The position numbers were made by a program, and so were the translations under genes. Below, piece after piece: positions 45,132 to 59,531 of a stretch of DNA of 64,000 bases. The DNA is from Takifugu bimaculatus (taxonomy: Eukaryota > Chordata > Actinopteri > Tetraodontiformes > Tetraodontidae). Each line of letters opens with the position of its first letter. The first letter of the stretch is position 1. Under the pieces are notes generated by a model. It worked only from the letters and a program-made list of their open reading frames with translations. It was not told the DNA's origin and searched no databases. The stretch covers positions 13,798,272-13,862,271 of the forward strand of contig CP034993.1 in the NCBI GenBank assembly GCA_004026145.2. The letters run 5' to 3'.

Positions 45132-47313
45132 ATGGAGGAGCTTCTGCTACCGAGCGCAGAGGAGGAGGCGCGCTCCGAACAGGGCTCGTATGGCCCCGGA
45201 CCGGGAGGGAAGAGCAGCATGTGGGACCGAGCCAAGGGCTGCCTCAAGGCTCTCTGCAAGGAGGAGCGGAACCGGAGCGTGAAGGCCTTCTTTAAGCAGC
45301 ACGGGCTGCTCACGCTGTCCGTCATCGCCGTGGTCACCGGCTGCACGCTGGGCTTCATGCTGAGGGGAACACAGCTCTCCACACAGGTACCACACACCAG
45401 GACCTGGTCCCCAGCAGAGCCGAGCCAATGTTCCCTTTAATTATGCGTCTAAAAGTGACATCTTTCAGCAGTGACTTTGTTTTATACCTTTTTAATTATG
45501 ATTATTTACACACACACACATATCGATGTTTATGTGCGTATTAGGTCTTTCATAAATAAGCGTCTTTCTTTTCTTTATAAGGGTTGAGTTTCCTTTCGTC
45601 CTTTCTCAGAATCTGTAGGTCAGAACTCAGGTGATCTGCTCACGGCTCTCCCTCTTCTCTGTAATCCACTTTGTTGTTGGAACAAAAACAGCAGGGAAAG
45701 TTTTACTAGAATTCTTTCTTGAATCTGAGCTTCTGAAACCTAACGAGAACCTAAAAGGCAGGCAGCAAGGAAAACATCCCTAAAACCCTAAAAATATATT
45801 ACAATGCTTTGGTAGAGTGTAGGGACTCCTCCACCGTGGGGACTCCTCCACCGTGAGGCCTCCTCCACCGTGGGGACTCCTCCACTGTAGTTGACTCCTC
45901 CGCCGTGGGGGGCTTCTCCACTGTGGGGCCTCCTCCACTGTGGGGCCTCCTCCACTGTGGGGACTCCTCCACCGTGGGGACTCCTCCACTGTTGGGGCTC
46001 CTCCCCCGTGGGGGGCTTCTCCACCGTGGGGACCTGTCTGTTGTGGGGTCTCTTCCTCTGAGAGGTCTACATTAACACAATAGTTGCTGTGCTTATTTAT
46101 CTTTATTAATAATTCTTGATTTGGATGAATATGAAATGTTTTTCTGACTTTTGTAACAGGCAAAGATCTACTTCTCGTTTCCTGGGGAACTGCTGATGAG
46201 GATGCTAAAGATGCTAATCCTTCCTCTGATCACCTCCAGGTGTGTGAGCTCGTCAGTTTTACTGTAAGATGTTGACATTTGGAGGAGGACCTTTAAAGCA
46301 GCACTGAAAACACCTCAGCTAATCAGACGTGCATCAATCAGCTGCTGCACCAGAGGTCACGACCTCTGCTGCTGCAGCAGAGGTCACGACCTGTAACGCG
46401 AGTCTGTCTGCAGCCTGATGTCCGGCCTGTCGTCCATGGAGTCAAAGGCCTGCTGTCGAATGGGCGTCCTCACCGTCACCTACTACCTGTGGACCACCTT
46501 CATCGCCGTGGTGGTTGGAATCATGCTGGTCATCATCATCAAACCGGGCGTTGGGACGGAGATGGAGAGCCACCGGCTGGGCGGGGGGCCGGTCATGACG
46601 TCAGCCGACGCTCTGCTCGACCTCATCAGGTGAGAGTTCTTCCCTGCAGGGTTCCAGTCCCACGACTTCCTGACTTCCTTCCCATCAACGGTAACCGTGC
46701 CGACCTGCTGCCTTCCTGCTCCCTAAAGAGTCTCCTAACTAGGACGCTCGGCGTCTCGTAGGGCCAAACATTGCGTGCAACATTTCCCACCATCCTTTGC
46801 AGTCGCTCGTGAGACCGTACACACGCCATTAATTACTAGCTAATCATTTTAAGGTTAATTATTTAAGAACATCATCAAACATCAAACATCATCAAACAAA
46901 CCGTGTTTTTTATTTATGAGTAAACTCAAACGGTGTCGACTGGATCGTGTTCACGATGCGACGCCGTTTATGGCGTCAGTCACATGCTGCCAGTGGGGGG
47001 CGTCGATCAGTGAACGACACATAAAGCTCCGCCCCCATAACCACCACTGACTCCAAATGATGACCTCATTTCTCTGCAGTGACAGGAAGTGGCCATCTTT
47101 GATTAGACAAACAGGAATACGCGGAGCTCCGGTGTTCCGGTGAGGAGAGAGAGGGCGTGTGGGTGTGCACGTTCACGTGCACGTGTGTGTGTGTCCTGTG
47201 ATGGATCCATCACCGCACCTGCTGATTGTCAGGGTTGACTCCTCCCCCTTTGAATCTGTTTAGAAACAAGGTAACAGGAAATGATGTTTGTTTACCAAAA
47301 CACAGTCTCTCTA

Positions 47314-47349
<36 letters not shown>

Positions 47350-50300
47350 CATCAATCCCATTAGCGTGGAGGCTCACGGCTGTATTTTTAGTAATCCCGC
47401 GGGGATGAGTAATAGATTAAATGAGTGGTCGCGTGCGCTGCCGTGATCTCAGCTGTGGCACGTTGGCCGACCGTGATCTCCACGAGCTCACGCCACCGTC
47501 ATGCGGATGACCTCTGACCTCTGACGGTCGTCCAAGCTCCTCCCCCCTCCTGTGACTGGGGCGGACGCGCTCCTGTCACGCAGGTGTTCTCATTAGTGCG
47601 GTTCTGCTGGTTCTGTCCACAGAAACATGGTTCCGTCCAACCTGATCGAGGCCACGTTCCAGCAGGTGAGCAGCACCAGAACAGGTCCAGGACCGGCCCG
47701 CACAGGTCTCCTCTAACAACCTGTGTTTTCTGCAGTACAAAACGGATCTGATTCCCATCCTCAAAGTTCCGACCAAAACCGTCCAGCCCAACTTTGTGTA
47801 CGTGGTTCCAGATGACAGCGACCCGAAAGGCCGGACGGTGTACCTGGAGCTGACTCCGCCCCCTGAGGTCATGTACAAAACAAATCCCGGCAGCAGCCAG
47901 CAGATGAACGTCCTCGGCATCGTTGTCTTCTCCGCCACCATGGGTGAGTCTGCCCCCGTCCCTGGTCCCTGGTGCTGGTCTGCTCTCCATGATCGTGTGC
48001 ACCCCAATACAAGATCTTCCTGCTCCTGGTCTTTGTGTTCCTGGTCTTTGTGCTCCTGGTCTTTGTGCTCCTGGTCTTCCTGCTCCTGGTCTTTGTGCTC
48101 CTGGTCTTCCTGTTCCTGGTCTTCCTGCTCCTGGTCTTTGTGCTCCTGGTCTTTGTGCTCCTGGTCTTTGTGCTCCTGGTCTTTGTCTTCCTGGTCTTTG
48201 TGCTCCTGGTCTTTGTGCTCCTGGTCTTTGTGCTCCTGGTCTTTGTGGTCCTGGTCTTTGTCTTCCTGGTCTTTGTGCTCCTGGTCTTTGTGCTCCTGGT
48301 CTTTGTGCTCCCGGTCTTTGTGCTCCTGGTCTTTGTGGTCCTGGTCTTTGTGCTTCTGGTCTTTGTCTTCCTGGTCTTTGTCTTCCTGGTCTTTGTGCTC
48401 CTGGTCTTTGTGCTCCTGGTCTTTGTCTTCCTGGTCTTTGTGCTCCTGGTCTTCCTGTTCCTGGTCTTCCTGCTCCTGGTCTTTGTGCTCCTGGTCTTCC
48501 TGCTCCTGGTCTTTGTGCTCCTGGTCTTTGTGCTCCTGGTCTTTGTGCTCCTGGTCTTCCTGTTCCTGGTCTTCCTGTTCCTGGTCTTTGTGCTCCTGGT
48601 CTTTGTGCTCCTGGTCTTTGTGCTCCTGGTCTTCCTGTTCCTGGTCTTCCTGCTCCTGGTCTTCCTGCTCCTGGTCTTTGTGCTCCTGGTCTTCCTGTTC
48701 CTGGTCTTTGTGCTCCTGGTCTTTGTGCTCCTGGTCTTCCTGTTCCTGGTCTTCCTGTTCCCGGTCTTTGTGCTCCTGGTCTTCCTGTTCCTGGTCTTCC
48801 TGCTCCTGGTCTTTGTGCTCCTGGTCTTTGTGCTCCTGGTCTTCCTGTTCCTGGTCTTTGTGCTCCTGGTCTTCCTGTTCCTGGTCTTCCTGTTCCTGGT
48901 CTTCCTGTTCCTGGTCTTTGTGCTCCTGGTCTTTGTCTTCCTGGTCTTTGTGCTCCTGGTCTCGAGTATTGAGTGATCCCCTTCGTGGGTGTACTGATGA
49001 CACCCTCAGTACCGGGACCAGTAAAAGTGCGGTTGTGTTGCAGGTCTGCTGCTGGGTCGGATGGGAGAACGAGGAGCTCCGCTGGTCAACGTGTGTCAGT
49101 GCATCAACGAGTGCGTCATGAAGATCATCAACGCCGCCGTCTGGTGAGACGCAGCCACGACGTGTACTGGTTTACACGGCCGCTCCGGTCTGGTTTGACG
49201 TGTCGATGGTTCGAAGTCGTGCACGTGGGTTTAAGAGTTCGTGTCCTCGGTCTAATCAGCCTTGTTCACGAGTGATCAGAGGATGGAGGCTGACTGGATC
49301 AGCTGTTCTGGGGGGTTGGGAGAGCTGAGCTGAGGAACAACATCTGGAATGTCCGGGGGGGGGGGCGTGGTAGGGGTTCCGAGGCTCCCTATGAAACCAG
49401 CTGCCCTGCGACCCAGAACCGGATAAGAACCAGAACCGGATAAGAACCAGAACCGGATAAGAACAGAACTGTTCTTTCTTCGGCGATGTCAGAATCATCA
49501 TGTCAATAATTCCCCAACGGAAGCAGAGAAAGATGTGAAAGCGTCCAGAGGGTGAAGCTCGGCACCAGCCTGACCCGCTCTGGAACCGCTCTGCTTGTCT
49601 TCCCACAGGTACTTTCCATTTGGGATCATCTTCCTGGTGGCAGGGAAGATCCTGGACATGCAGGACCCGAGCACTCTGGGGAAGAAACTGGGCTGGTATG
49701 GAATCACCGTCCTTGCTGGACTTTTTGTCCATGGACTCATCCTCCTCCCTCTCTTTTACTTCATCCTGACCAAGAAGAACCCCTTCAGTTACATCCGTGG
49801 GCTCTTGCAGGCCATGGTCATCGCCCTGGCCACCTCCTCCAGGTCAGCATCCAGGACGGTCCTGGTTCAGGGCTGGTCTGGACTGGTCTCAAGCCCTTTG
49901 TGCTGTTGTCTCTTGGCAGCTCGGCCACGCTGCCCATCACCATGAAGTGTCTGTTGGAGAACTGTCACGTGGAGCGGCAGATCGCCCGCTTCGTGCTGCC
50001 GGTGGGCGCCACCATCAACATGGACGGCACGGCGCTGTACGAGGCCGTGGCGGCCATCTTCATCGCCCAGGTCAACGACTACGAACTGGACTTTGGCCAG
50101 CTGGTCACCATCAGGTAACGAGTCCGAATCTGATCAAATGGTCAACATTTCTTGGTGGTTTTACGTCTGTGAAGCTGATGGCAACGTGCGTCTGTACCGT
50201 GCTGGTGCGTCTGTACGGTGCTGGTGCGTCTGTACGGTGCTGGTGCGTCTGTACGGTGCTGGTGCGTCTGTACCGTGCTGGTGCGTCTGTACGGTGCTGT

Positions 50301-52609
50301 GCGTCTGTACAGTGCTGGTGCGTCTGTACGGTGCTGGTGCGTCTGTACGGTGCTGGTGCGTCTGTACGGTGCTGGTACATCTGGTGGTGCATCTGTACGG
50401 TGCTGGTACATCTGGTGGTGCATCTGTACGGTGCTGGTGCGTCTGTACCGTGCTGGTGCGTCTGTACCGTGCTGGTACGTCTGGTGGTGCGTCTGTACCA
50501 TGCTGGTGGGTCTGTACGGTGCTGGTGCGTCTGTACGGTGCTGGTACGTCTGGTGGTGCGTCTGTATGGTGCTGGTGCGTCTGGTGGTGCGTCTGTACCA
50601 TGCTGGTGGGTCTGTACGGTGCTGGTGCGTCTGTACGGTGCTGGTGCGTCTGTACCGTGCTGGTGCGTCTGTACGGTGCTGGTGCGTCTGTACGGTGCTG
50701 TGCGTCTGTACGGTGCTGGTGCGTCTGTACGGTGCTGGTACGTCTGGTGGTGCGTCTGTATGGTGCTGGTACGTCTGGTGGTGCGTCTGTATGGTGCTGG
50801 TGCGTCTGGTGGTGCGTCTGTACCATGCTGGTGGGTCTGTACGGTGCTGGTGCGTCTGTACGGTGCTGGTGCGTCTGTACCGTGCTGGTGCGTCTGTACG
50901 GTGCTGGTGCGTCTGTACCGTGCTGGTGCGTCTGTACCGTGCTGGTACGTCTGGTGGTGCGTCTGTACCATGCTGGTGGGTCTGTACGGTGCTGGTGCGT
51001 CTGTACGGTGCTGGTACGTCTGGTGGTGCGTCTGTATGGTGCTGGTGCGTCTGGTGGTGCGTCTGTACCATGCTGGTGGGTCTGTACGGTGCTGGTGCGT
51101 CTGTACGGTGCTGGTGCGTCTGTACCGTGCTGGTGCGTCTGTACGGTGCTGGTGCGTCTGTACGGTGCTGTGCGTCTGTACGGTGCTGGTGCGTCTGTAC
51201 GGTGCTGGTACGTCTGGTGGTGCGTCTGTATGGTGCTGGTACGTCTGGTGGTGCGTCTGTATGGTGCTGGTGCGTCTGGTGGTGCGTCTGTACCATGCTG
51301 GTGGGTCTGTACGGTGCTGGTGCGTCTGTACGGTGCTGGTGCGTCTGTACCGTGCTGGTGCGTCTGTACGGTGCTGGTGCGTCTGTACGGTGCTGTGCGT
51401 CTGTACCGTGCTGGTGCGTCTGTACGGTGCTGGTGCGTCTGGTGGTGTGTCTGTACCGTGCTGTGCGTCTGTACCGTGCTGTGCGTCTGTACCGCGCTGG
51501 TGCGTCTGTACCGTGCTGGTGTGTTTGTATGGTGCTGGTACGTCTGGTGGTGCGTCTGTACGGTGCTGGTGCGTCTGGTGGTGCGTCTGTACGGTGCTGG
51601 TGCATCTGGTGGTGCGTCTGTACCATGCTGGTGCGTCTGTACCGTGCTGGTGCGTCTGGTGGTGTGTCTGTACCGTGCTGTGCGTCTGTACCGTGCTGTG
51701 CGTCTGTACCGTGCTGTGCGTCTGTACCATGCTGGTGGGTCTGTACCGTGCTGTGCGTCTGTACCATGCTGGTGGGTCTGTACCGTGCTGTGCGTCTGTA
51801 CCATGCTGTGCGTCTGTACCGTGCTGTGCGTCTGTACCATGCTGTGCGTCTGTACCGTGCTGTGCGTCTGTACCGTGCTGTGCATCTGTAGAGCTACGCA
51901 CTGTTGACTGGGACAGATGCTGCATAAATACAGTTGAACTGACCAGTAGCACCAGTAATAAAACCCAGTTTGTTTTCTGCCTGACAGCATCACAGCTACA
52001 GCCGCTAGCATCGGTGCAGCAGGGATCCCTCAGGCTGGTCTGGTTACCATGGTGATAGTGTTGACGTCAGTGGGCCTGCCGCCTGATGACATCACACTGA
52101 TTGTAGCCATTGATTGGATCCTGTGAGTACGACGAGCTCTCCATCTCAAAGTTAACTCAACAGTAAAGTTTGAAGCGTTTAGCTGAAAGATTCCTGTTTC
52201 CCGTTTCCATAGTGACAGGTTTCGCACCATGATCAACGTGCTGGGTGACGCCCTGGCGGCGGGAATCATCGACCACCTCTGTCGGAAAGATTTCCCCCTC
52301 AGCGCTGCTGGAAAGGTACAAAGTCTTCAGCGACTTCACGCGCTAACTGTTCTTCCCTTAAATCATTGCGCTGCTTAGCTAGCCAGTAGCTACGCTAGGC
52401 TAGTCCGTGGGCTAACACATGCTATCTTTTTTTTGTTCCCCACACAGTCAGTCCCGTCTTACGGAACACAAGCTCCTCATAACAACTCTCACTGCGTCAA
52501 CGTGCCAATGGCCGAGATCCACACCCACAGAGACGGGTTTGACAAAACGGGCGACGCCGCGGGCGAGAGGCACGCGCACACCGTCTACTACAACATCTGT
52601 CAGGTGTGA
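45132..52609 (+). CDS. SLC1-family excitatory amino acid transporter (EAAT5/6/7 type)
   Basis: Sodium-coupled glutamate transporter with associated chloride conductance. Eleven exons: 45132-45386, 46160-46239, 46414-46629, 47623-47665, 47736-47943, 49044-49143, 49609-49842, 49920-50114, 51988-52122, 52213-52315, 52448-52609; 576 aa. Family signatures: FSFPGELLMRMLKMLILPL, serine-rich ATSSSSATLPIT of hairpin 1, NMDGTALYEAVAAIFIAQ, ITATAASIGAAGIPQAGLVT of hairpin 2 and DRFRTMINVLGDA. The short extracellular loop with LTPPPEVMYK and GRMGERGAPLVNVCQC resembles EAAT5 (SLC1A7) more than EAAT1-4. Teleosts also keep SLC1A8/SLC1A9, lost in mammals, so the exact paralogue is open. The C-terminus ends YYNICQV, possibly PDZ-binding. 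Two introns are filled by minisatellites. Confidence 0.93.
45820..46040. repeat. 17-bp minisatellite in the first EAAT intron
   Basis: About 12 copies of GGGGACTCCTCCACCGT and relatives, the same family as the array at 43415-43675. Confidence 0.95.
47313..47346. repeat. (CA)n microsatellite
   Basis: CA run in the long third intron of the EAAT gene (46630-47622), which otherwise shows no recognised element. Confidence 0.95.
48014..48962. repeat. 15-bp minisatellite in EAAT intron
   Basis: About 63 copies of CTCCTGGTCTTTGTG and the variant CTCCTGGTCTTCCTG. Because 15 is a multiple of three, all + frames and one minus frame (475 codons, EQEDQEHKDQ) stay open; these are spurious. Strongly pyrimidine-biased on the sense strand. 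Confidence 0.97.
50187..51890. repeat. 19-bp minisatellite with higher-order structure in EAAT intron
   Basis: About 1.7 kb of CGGTGCTGGTGCGTCTGTA, with shorter variants lacking one GGT (CGGTGCTGTGCGTCTGTA) and variants adding GGTGGTGCG. Blocks of several hundred bp recur (for example starting near 50500, 50810 and 51060). Opens frames of over 500 codons on both strands. Confidence 0.97.
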
Positions 52610-52736
52610 GCACCTCTGGGCCCACAAGGCCACCGAACAGGGCCAAAAAGACATTGGAACCTTTTCTGGGACCCTCGTGCACGGTGGTGGAAGTCTTCAG
52701 AACTCTGAGGCTCAGACAACAAGAAAGGGGCCAAAA

Positions 52737-52995
52737 CTGCTGGAGTCCTGCTGGAGTTCTGCTGGAGTTCTGCTGGAGTTCTGCTGCAGTTCTGCTGGAG
52801 TTCTGCTGGAGTCCTGCTGGAGTTCTGCTGGAGTTCTGCTGGAGTTCTGCTGCAGTTCTGCTGGAGTCCTGCTGGAGTCCTGCTGGAGTTCTGCTGGAGT
52901 TCTGCTGGAGTCCTGCTGGAGTTCTGCTGGAGTTCTGCTGCAGTTCTGCTGGAGTTCTGCTGCAGTTCTGCTGGAGTTCTGCTGGAGTTCTGCTG
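52737..52995. repeat. 11-bp minisatellite after the EAAT stop
   Basis: About 23 copies of TTCTGCTGGAG with TCCTGCTGGAG variants, starting 128 bp past the stop, so probably in the 3' UTR. Confidence 0.96.
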
Positions 52996-54122
52996 GGCCG
53001 AACGCTCCGGGCCTCCGTCGGTGGAGTCCCAACATGGGGGCTGGATGAAGGAAGGTGCAGCAGCGTCTGGCGTGCTGTGGTTCGCCGGCCGATGCGAAAG
53101 CCTAATTGGTCCAATCAGAAGGCTGGAAGGAATCCAAGTGCTCTTCGTCTTCATCAGACTGGACCTTGTTCTTCTTCGGTGTTCCCGGCAGCGTTGGGTC
53201 GCTCAACATGCCGGAATGCTTCCTAATGGCTTCAGTTGAAGTCTGTGTGCTTTATTTTTATTCCTTTATTTGTACGTGAAAGTAAAATCAGGATCACGGG
53301 AAGAACTAGTGACGGCTAATTAGCTAACGATGCTCTCGGGGTCCGTTTCTCCAGTCTGATCAGCTAATGTGGTTTTGTTGTGGTACCATCGTTCCTTCAG
53401 GAACCTTTAGAGCTGTTTTGCTGTTGTGGAGCCTCCTCACAGATGAACGTGTAGATCTGCCTTAACGTGACCTTCAGCCTGCCAACATCTGCAACATCTG
53501 CAAACTCTGTTTTTATATGATCCACCTGCTTCTTTTGCAACTTTCTGCCGTTTCTGTCTTTGTACTGGAAAATAAAATCATTGATCCTCAACCTTCCACA
53601 GCTCTTCAGCTGCTTCCCCTCTCCAGGACCTTTTGGTCCCAGAACCAGAATCCTGGAGGTGAGACAGGAATGTTGCTGCAACAGAAAGTGGAACGGAAAC
53701 GACTCCAACAAAGGTTCCTCAGTGGATCCGGAACCAGATTAGGTCCGGTGCCTTTAACCTTTTTTTTTTTTTTGGAGGAGTTTATTAATGTCGGAATGAA
53801 GCTGCAGGTGTTGGAGACCCGAGGAGAACTCCGGTTCTGAGAACCTGCTCATATTCATCAGAACGAAGATTCCTCTTAAAACCCTTTTATTTGTCTTGTG
53901 CTGATACAAATAATAAATAACAATTAAAATGTCAATTAATGAGGCTCCAGTATCAAAATAAATCAGTTTGAGTTGAGAAAATATTGACAAACGTAAAACA
54001 CAGTCTTCCGTTAGCAGCGATGCTAACTGCTAAAGGATCACCTGAAGTCTTCCCAAAGTCCTGCCCCCCTCGGGTCCAGACACGCCCCCTCGGGTCCGGA
54101 CACGCCCTCCTCAGGTCCGCCC
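52996..54122. other. Convergent interval between EAAT and tetraspanin genes
   Basis: No coding exon is supported. A T run lies at 53760-53774. Minus-strand ORF 53397-53711 has no recognised family. The interval must hold both 3' UTRs. Confidence 0.45.
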
Positions 54123-55760
54123 TCACTGGTCCGCGATGTCGGCGAAGGCAGGAAGCCAGACGCTCTCCTTCCTGTGCGACGCCGCTCGGTCACGTGATTC
54201 TTGATTCTTCTGATGCTTCCGGACTTTGTTGACGATGGAGATCTGAGCGGAGGCCAGACAGATGAGACACACCTGTGGACACACCGCCGTGACTCCCTGC
54301 TGCCATGGCAACTGTCTGACTGTACTTTCATCAGTCACTGAATTTTCATTCTTCAGATTTACAGGAAGAGCGTTCGTCAGTAAACTAGCGGGTCACCTCC
54401 AGCAGCAGCAGGCCGGCCGTCAGACCCCCCACCAGCACCATGTTGGTTCTGGTCCAGCCCACAATCTTCTCCAGGCAGCCGGCGGTGAAAATGTCCCGAG
54501 CTGCCGCGCCAGTATCCAACGACTGCATCCCGAAACCACACATGGTGTTCAGAACGGTCTGCAGACGGACAACGCAGGTGAACCACAGGCTCAGCACACG
54601 GCCCTGGGGAGATCCAGGGTGTTTCAGAACATCTGCAGGTTCTGCTCCTGGTTCCTTACCTGGTTCTGCTGGTCAGTGCAGCAGGAGAAGGGAACCCCAC
54701 AGGCCTCCACGCTGGGGTTGGCATCAGAACACAGGAAGTAGATGTTTCTGGACCAGTCTTTGTAGCTCTCGACTCCACAACACTGAAACTATAGACAGGA
54801 GAGTGGTTTCCACAGGTGCTTCACTTCCTGTAGGTCATGTCATCACCCCCCCCCCCACACACACACACACACACACATACACACGCACACACCTTCTTCT
54901 GGATGAAGTCAATGGCATTCTCCAGATCACGGTCCTCCCTGTAGCGAACAACCGTCTTCATCATCAGCTTCTCTGTCCTCTCCATCACCTGAATGACATC
55001 ATCACATGCTCAAAGCTAGCTAGCGTTAGCTCGCCGTGGCAACCATGCCGTGTGACGTTACCAAGTCGGTGAAGAGGTAACCGAGGACTCCAGCGGTCAC
55101 CTGCAGGAGGAGAACTGCTACCAGGATCCCCAGAAACTGCAGGAACATTAGAACTGCAACTTTGAGTCAGCAGAACCAGAAGCAGCCGATCGGTGATCGA
55201 TCAATAATCGGTGGTACCGTCTTCAGCAGGTGGGCGGAGTTACGCAGCGCCCCAAAACACCCGAAGAACGTGATGAGGAACATGAAGGAGCCCACCACAA
55301 TGAGGAGCAGAGCTGGGTCCAACGCCAGAGTGTCCACCACATCTACGTTTACAAAAGCTCTTAACTGTTAGCATTAACTGCTAGCATTAAGTGTTAGCAT
55401 TAACTGCTAGCGTGCTCAGACAGTCGGACCGACCTTTCTCCTTGGCGACCTTTGCGTAGATTCCAACCGCTGTGAGGACAGCGCTCACCACCTGTAGACA
55501 AACAGAACCTCAAAGTTCTCAGCAGAACCCAAAAACCCGCTGCCATCAACCACCCGTAGATCGTTGCTCCTGGCGTGAAGCACCTCTGCAGGTTCAGCCG
55601 GACTCATGACGCTCTGAACCGTCTGTTTCTCCCGTCGCTCCGCAGGCGACTCGTCTGAGCGGCAGAACTTTTTACTGTGGTGGGTGTGAGTGATCGGACT
55701 CACCCAGAAACAGTAGCAGAAGGTGAACAAGGTGTATTTGATGGTTCTGTAGCCTCTCAT
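54123..55760 (-). CDS. tspan33: TspanC8 tetraspanin, TSPAN33-like
   Basis: Four-pass membrane protein; TspanC8 members bind ADAM10, control its exit from the ER and choose its substrates. Eight exons in transcript order: 55760-55704, 55491-55434, 55342-55218, 55136-55062, 54988-54893, 54788-54660, 54558-54397, 54272-54123; 283 aa. Helix 1 KYTLFTFCYCFW; helix 2 PALLLIVVGSFMFLITFFG; helix 3 FLGILVAVLLLQVTAG. The large loop has eight cysteines in the TspanC8 pattern: QCCG, FLCS, EACG, FSCC, TMCG, AGCL. NTMCGFGMQ and DFIQKKFQCCG resemble TSPAN33 most; TSPAN5/14/17 are less alike. The tail after helix 4 is basic and ends DIADQ. The (CA)n at 54857-54886 makes the fifth exon's donor part of a GT repeat. 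Confidence 0.88.
54846..54892. repeat. C-run plus (CA)n at a tetraspanin donor
   Basis: On the minus strand this is a GT-rich repeat that begins at the splice donor of exon 54893-54988 and runs into a G tract. Confidence 0.93.
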
Positions 55761-56589
55761 GTCCTCTGCTGATCAGCCAACTGTTGCTGTGCTGGAGACA
55801 CAGGCGTGTTTGTGCCTGCACAGGCATTCCTGACGTCATCGCCATGACGATGGAGGAAGCTCAGGTCTGTCAGACCCGTGGCAGGCAGACAGAAACAGAC
55901 AGCTCCCTCTACTGGACCTCCTCTGGACCTCCTCTGGACCTCCTCTGAACCTCCTCTGGACCTCCTCTAAACCTCCTCTGAACCTCCTCTGAACCTCCTC
56001 TGGACCTCCTCTGAACCTTCTCTGGACCTCCTCTAAACCTCCTCTGAACCTCCTCTGAACCTTCTCTGGACCTCCTCTGGACCTCCTCTAAACCTCCTCT
56101 GAACCTCCTCTGAACCTCCTCTGGACCTCCTCTGAACCTTCTCTGGACCTCCTCTGGACCTCCTCTGAACCTCCTCTAAACCTTCTCTGGACCTCCTCTG
56201 GACCTCTTCTGGACCTCCTCTGGACCTCCTCTGGACCTGCTCTGGACCTCCTCTGGACCTCCTCTGAACCTCCTCTGGACCTCCTCTGGACCTCCTCTGG
56301 ACCTCTGACGGCCTTCGGAGGGTTTTTATTCTAAATCGCCATCTTTATATACACCCAACAGTTTAGGAGAAATCCAGCTCCTCCTCTAGCCACACCCCTT
56401 CCCCGCCCCTCCTCTCCTCCAGTCACACCCTCTTTTTCTGTAAACCCCTCCTCCCCTCCTACCCCGCCCCTGAGACTGTTGGCCCCTCCCCCTTGTTAAA
56501 TCTGATTTGGAGGATTAGCTCCATTCTGTTGTGGTTCACCTGCTGCTGTGCTGAACCCGACGGCCTGAAAGAAGACCCGATCCAGGACC
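55761..56589. other. Divergent promoter interval between tetraspanin and reep6
   Basis: About 830 bp between two start codons pointing away from each other. Nearly half is the 11-bp array at 55915-56310. The remainder has C-rich, CACCCC/GCCCC-type boxes at 56380-56490 that could bind Sp/KLF factors; this is inference. Confidence 0.5.
55915..56310. repeat. 11-bp minisatellite between divergent genes
   Basis: About 35 copies of CTCTGGACCTC with CTCTGAACCTC and CTCTAAACCTC variants. Confidence 0.96.

Positions 56590-59531
<2,942 letters not shown>

Noticed and set aside
47576..49003. 475-codon minus-strand ORF rich in EQEDQEHKDQ
   Set aside because: It is the antisense reading of the 15-bp array in an EAAT intron; the flanking parts are antisense to EAAT exons.
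49797..52055. 752-codon + ORF and similar ORFs of over 500 codons on both strands
   Set aside because: Produced by the stop-free 19-bp repeat; starts inside EAAT exons in the wrong frame.
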